DNA from: Bacteroidota bacterium
GTDB taxonomy: Bacteria; Bacteroidota; Ignavibacteria; UBA10030; UBA8401
DNA: 7,926 bases
NCBI GenBank assembly: GCA_030824295.1
Contig: JAVBYA010000002.1
Span: 1-7,926, forward strand
Reading direction: 5' to 3'
The position numbers and the translations under genes were made by a program. A model generated the notes under the pieces. The model was not told the DNA's origin and did not search any database. It saw nothing but the letters and a program-made list of their open reading frames with translations. Shown piece after piece: positions 5,298-7,926 of the stretch (position 1 is the stretch's first letter; every line of letters starts with the position of its first letter).

Positions 5298-7926
5298 TTA
5301 TTCTCCTTCCTTAATAAATTCTGCCATCTTGGATACTTCCAACTTACCCTGCTTCAGAGCCCGTTCTTTCATGATGACGAATAATACAGGTGTCACGACA
5401 AGAACGTGCACTGCCGATGTGAATAATCCGCCGATCATTGGAGCGGTGAGTGGTTTCATTACGTCGGCTCCTGCACCTGTGGACCACATGACGGGAATAA
5501 GACCGGCCATGCTTGTAGCGACGGTCATAACTTTTGGCCGAAGTCGCAACACAGCTCCCTCAACCGTAGCTTCGTAGATATCCTTAATAGTAATCTCACC
5601 TCGTTCACCACGCTGGTGTGCTTTGATTTTTTTATCCAAAGCTTCATGAAGATACACGACCATTACCACGCCCGTTTCTACCGCGATTCCATATAAAGCG
5701 ATAAAGCCTACCCAGACAGCAACGGATAAGTTGTATCCGAGGATATAGATCATATACACTCCGCCGATTAATGCGAAAGGAACCGACAGCATTACCACGA
5801 GCGATTCCACATAATCTTTAAATGTGAAATAGAGCAGGACAAAAATGATTAAAAATACAACGGGCATGATGTAGGTCAGTGTTTTCTGCGCTCGTACTTT
5901 ATGTTCGTATTGTCCGCTCCATGTATAGGAATATCCTGCTGGGAGTTTCAGGTTTTTGCTGATCGCTTCTTTTGCATCTTCCATGGTATTGCCCATATCC
6001 CTGCCGCGAACATTCATATAGACAATTGCTCGCAATTGTCCGTTTTCACTGCTGATCATTGGCGGACCGGTAATAACATTAACATCAGCCAACTCTGCGA
6101 GGGGAACATACGTCAATTCATTTTGTGCTGATTGACCCATCAACGATGAAAAAGCAAATGAAGATTGTTGAGCGGGCTGTTGCTGTGTCTGCATTGACGG
6201 CGTTGAACCCATCGTTGACATACCGGATCCGGAAGATGCTGTGTTTGGTTGTCCCATTCCGGAAGATGAGGGCATTGCGGTTTGTGCTGTTGTTGATCGG
6301 ACAGGAATAAAAAGCCGGTTGAGTTCTTCGATATTGTCCCGGAATTCCCGTTCATACCGTAACCGAATCGGGAATCTCATTCTTCCTTCAAGCACAACAC
6401 CAAGGTTTTGTCCTCCAATGGCTACTTCAATGACATCTTGAAGATCCCCGACGCTTAATCCATACCGTGCAAGCATTCCCTTCTTCGGAGCGATGTCCAC
6501 ATAGTAACCGTTGCCAATTCGTTCTGCGACGATATCAGCCGCACCGGGAACATCTTTCAAGATTTGTTCAGCTTTAATTGCATAATGCTCCAGCGTATCG
6601 AGTCTATCACCAAATACCTTAAATCCAATATCTGTTCGGACTCCTGTAGAGAGCATGTTGATACGATTGATGATCGGCTGTGTCCATCCATTGCGTGTGC
6701 CGGGGATCTGCAATTTGGCGTCGAGTTCCTGAATAATATCCTTCTTAGTAATTCCCGGACGCCACTCATCTTTTGGTTTAAGCATGATAATTGTTTCAAT
6801 CATACTAATAGGCGCATTATCGGTAGCCGTTTCAGCACGTCCAGCTTTTCCTAAAACATGATGAACTTCTGGAACACTTCGAATGATTTTGTCCTGAAGA
6901 GATAAAATTCTTGCTACTTCTGTGACTGATGCGTTGGGAAGCGTTACCGGCATATACAATAGCGAACCCTCATCCAAGGGAGGCATAAATTCCGATCCAA
7001 TAGAGAGTAGCATCGGGATTGTGATGAGCAAAGCAAAGACATTAATGGCAATTGTTGTTTTCCGGTATTTCAACACCCAATGGATAACCGGTTCATAAAT
7101 TCGAATGAAAAATCTGGTAATTGGGTTTACTGTTTCAGGCTTGAAATTGCCCCGCATGAGCATGGTCATCAGCACTGGAATCAACGTAATCACGACGGCT
7201 GCCGATGCAATCATCACAAACGTTTTAGTATAGGCGAGAGGATGGAACATCTTACCTTCCTGTCCTGTCAGTAAAAAGACCGGAAGAAAGCCCACAAGAA
7301 TAATCAGCTCGGAAAAAAAGATTGCTCTGCCGACCTGTTTCGCTGACATGATGGAAATATCACGGTACTCTTCATTCGTTAGATGCCCTTTCTTTGCGAT
7401 GGCATTTGCAATATTGCGATACGCATTCTCGACCAACACAATGGAAGAATCGACAATGACTCCTATTGCCAAAACAATACCACCCAACGACATGATGTTT
7501 GAGGTAATTCCAAATGCATACATCAGAATAAATGAAAGCAGGATAGAAACGGGGAGCTCGATCAAGATTCTGACAATTGATCTGAAATGAAGCAGAAAGA
7601 GAGTTACGATAATGGCAACGCTGATACTGGCTTCAATAAGTGCGCGATCCAGCGTTCCGATCGCTTCAGAGATAAGCGTTGATCGATCATATGATGCTAC
7701 TACTTCAACACCGGGAGGGAGCCCTGGTTTAATTTCCTCAATTCGTTCTTTAATACGTTTTATGACATCTTGAGCGTTGGCAGTGCTTCTCATGACAACG
7801 ATACCGCCGACGACTTCACCTTCACCGTTTTTCTCCAGCATGCCTCGCCGAATGTCTCCGCCAAGCTGTACGGTCGCAACATTTTTTACAAGAATTGGGA
7901 TACCTCCTGCACCCTGCTTCACAAAG
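5298..7926 (-). CDS. cusA: CusA-like heavy-metal RND efflux pump, Cu(I)/Ag(I) type (N-terminus beyond right edge)
   Basis: This is the inner-membrane proton-driven pump. About 875 residues are visible, and roughly the first 250 of a normal 1,030-1,050 are off the window. Numbering here starts at the GTG at 7920-7922, an internal Val codon rather than the start, because the frame continues to the edge. Visible parts include the periplasmic loop, transmembrane segments from about 100, the proton-relay Asp158 (A-I-G-V-I-V-D, E. coli D405), the second periplasmic domain, and the C-terminal membrane half with Glu749 (I-A-V-E-T-G, E939) and Lys797 (R-P-K-V-M-T-V, K984). Copper-binding Met are Met324 (L-Y-M-P), Met374 (S-M-I-E-T) and Met423 (I-N-M-L-S-T-G), spaced exactly like E. 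coli M573/M623/M672. E. coli K678 is Arg here. A 61-residue Met/Ser/Gln-rich insert lies at 542-602. Assignment is firm, metal specificity strong but inferred. Confidence 0.95.
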   Translation of the reverse strand, partial: FVKQGAGGIPILVKNVATVQLGGDIRRGMLEKNGEGEVVGGIVVMRSTANAQDVIKRIKERIEEIKPGLPPGVEVVASYDRSTLISEAIGTLDRALIEASISVAIIVTLFLLHFRSIVRILIELPVSILLSFILMYAFGITSNIMSLGGIVLAIGVIVDSSIVLVENAYRNIANAIAKKGHLTNEEYRDISIMSAKQVGRAIFFSELIILVGFLPVFLLTGQEGKMFHPLAYTKTFVMIASAAVVITLIPVLMTMLMRGNFKPETVNPITRFFIRIYEPVIHWVLKYRKTTIAINVFALLITIPMLLSIGSEFMPPLDEGSLLYMPVTLPNASVTEVARILSLQDKIIRSVPEVHHVLGKAGRAETATDNAPISMIETIIMLKPKDEWRPGITKKDIIQELDAKLQIPGTRNGWTQPIINRINMLSTGVRTDIGFKVFGDRLDTLEHYAIKAEQILKDVPGAADIVAERIGNGYYVDIAPKKGMLARYGLSVGDLQDVIEVAIGGQNLGVVLEGRMRFPIRLRYEREFRDNIEELNRLFIPVRSTTAQTAMPSSSGMGQPNTASSGSGMSTMGSTPSMQTQQQPAQQSSFAFSSLMGQSAQNELTYVPLAELADVNVITGPPMISSENGQLRAIVYMNVRGRDMGNTMEDAKEAISKNLKLPAGYSYTWSGQYEHKVRAQKTLTYIMPVVFLIIFVLLYFTFKDYVESLVVMLSVPFALIGGVYMIYILGYNLSVAVWVGFIALYGIAVETGVVMVVYLHEALDKKIKAHQRGERGEITIKDIYEATVEGAVLRLRPKVMTVATSMAGLIPVMWSTGAGADVMKPLTAPMIGGLFTSAVHVLVVTPVLFVIMKERALKQGKLEVSKMAEFIKEGE
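5303..5308 (-). promoter_or_regulatory. ribosome binding site embedded in the end of the pump gene
   Basis: Minus-strand AAGGAG overlaps the final Glu-Gly-Glu codons of the CusA-like gene just before its TAA, and sits 7 bases before the CusC-like ATG. The two genes are only 2 bases apart, which suggests coupled translation of pump and channel. Confidence 0.75.
6117..6299 (-). other. Met/Ser/Gln-rich insert within the pump's periplasmic domain
   Basis: This stretch encodes 61 in-frame residues (542-602 in the numbering of the pump entry) between F-I-P-V and the T-Y-V-P-L-A-E-L strand. E. coli CusA has only a short turn there. It contains six Met (550, 556, 568, 571, 577, 595), many Ser/Thr/Gly, a Q-Q-Q run, and almost no charge. 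It reads as a flexible linker on the periplasmic side that could bind soft metal ions through Met. Confidence 0.75.
6228..6268 (-). repeat. 11-base direct repeat inside the pump insert
   Basis: The plus-strand word TCCGGAAGATG occurs at 6228-6238 and again at 6258-6268, 30 bases apart and therefore in the same reading frame. It encodes the Ser-Ser-Gly steps of the low-complexity insert. It may be a trace of expansion by duplication, or simply similar codons for similar residues. Confidence 0.45.

Noticed and set aside
6125..6441. Several open frames, on both strands, across the pump insert
   Set aside because: They arise from the low-complexity insert, where the pump frame is continuous and conserved on both sides. 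A frameshift was considered and is not needed.
7920..7922. GTG as the start of the pump gene
   Set aside because: The frame continues without a stop to the window edge, and the first visible residues match the interior of CusA, so this is an internal Val codon of a gene cut by the edge.
1..7926. Terminators, promoters, mobile elements, tRNAs or CRISPR repeats
   Set aside because: The gaps are all about 30 bases or less and show no GC-rich hairpin followed by T run. No inverted repeats, transposase motifs or regularly spaced repeats were noticed on reading.

Overview
The window is one strand-coherent block. Every gene I can support lies on the minus strand, so transcription runs from the right edge to the left edge, and all gaps between genes are about 30 bases or less. 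It is the downstream part of a heavy-metal efflux operon of the Cus (copper(I)/silver(I)) type, followed by a run of small exported or membrane proteins rich in Cys, His and Met. The likely source is a Gram-negative bacterium, because a tripartite RND pump with an outer-membrane channel is present. Most genes have clear AGGAG-type ribosome binding sites and the base composition looks moderate by eye. The HMBD/Cys-rich and zinc-ribbon/CcmH-like proteins recall environmental lineages around Bacteroidota, Ignavibacteria and Chlorobi, but that placement is a guess from gene style.

In order of transcription: (1) a CusA-like RND pump (5298 to beyond 7926, N-terminus off the window); (2) a CusC/TolC-like outer-membrane factor (3979-5295); (3) a CusB-like periplasmic adaptor lipoprotein carrying an N-terminal heavy-metal-binding domain (2674-3948); (4) a small exported protein of unknown function (2296-2649); (5) a small putative lipoprotein with a possible beta-barrel domain (1922-2293); (6) a single-span membrane protein joining a cytoplasmic zinc ribbon to a Cys-rich CcmH-like domain (1400-1918); (7) a class I SAM-dependent methyltransferase overlapping it by 4 bases (738-1403); (8) an exported Cys-rich protein with a second heavy-metal-binding domain (158-733); (9) the start of another lipoprotein, cut by the left edge (1-136).

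How they may work together: CusA, CusB and CusC form the envelope-spanning pump. All three methionines of the E. coli CusA copper relay (M573, M623, M672) can be aligned in the visible part of the pump, which favours Cu(I)/Ag(I) over Zn/Co/Cd. No CusF-type chaperone is seen. The HMBD/Cys-rich secreted protein is the best candidate to fill that role. The zinc-ribbon/CcmH-like protein and the methyltransferase are translationally coupled and are the least expected members. They suggest an accessory module handling thiols, metals or membrane components, but their function is not settled by sequence. No regulator, promoter, terminator, tRNA, mobile element or CRISPR array is visible. The operon promoter and any sensor genes must lie beyond the right edge, and the 3' end beyond the left edge.
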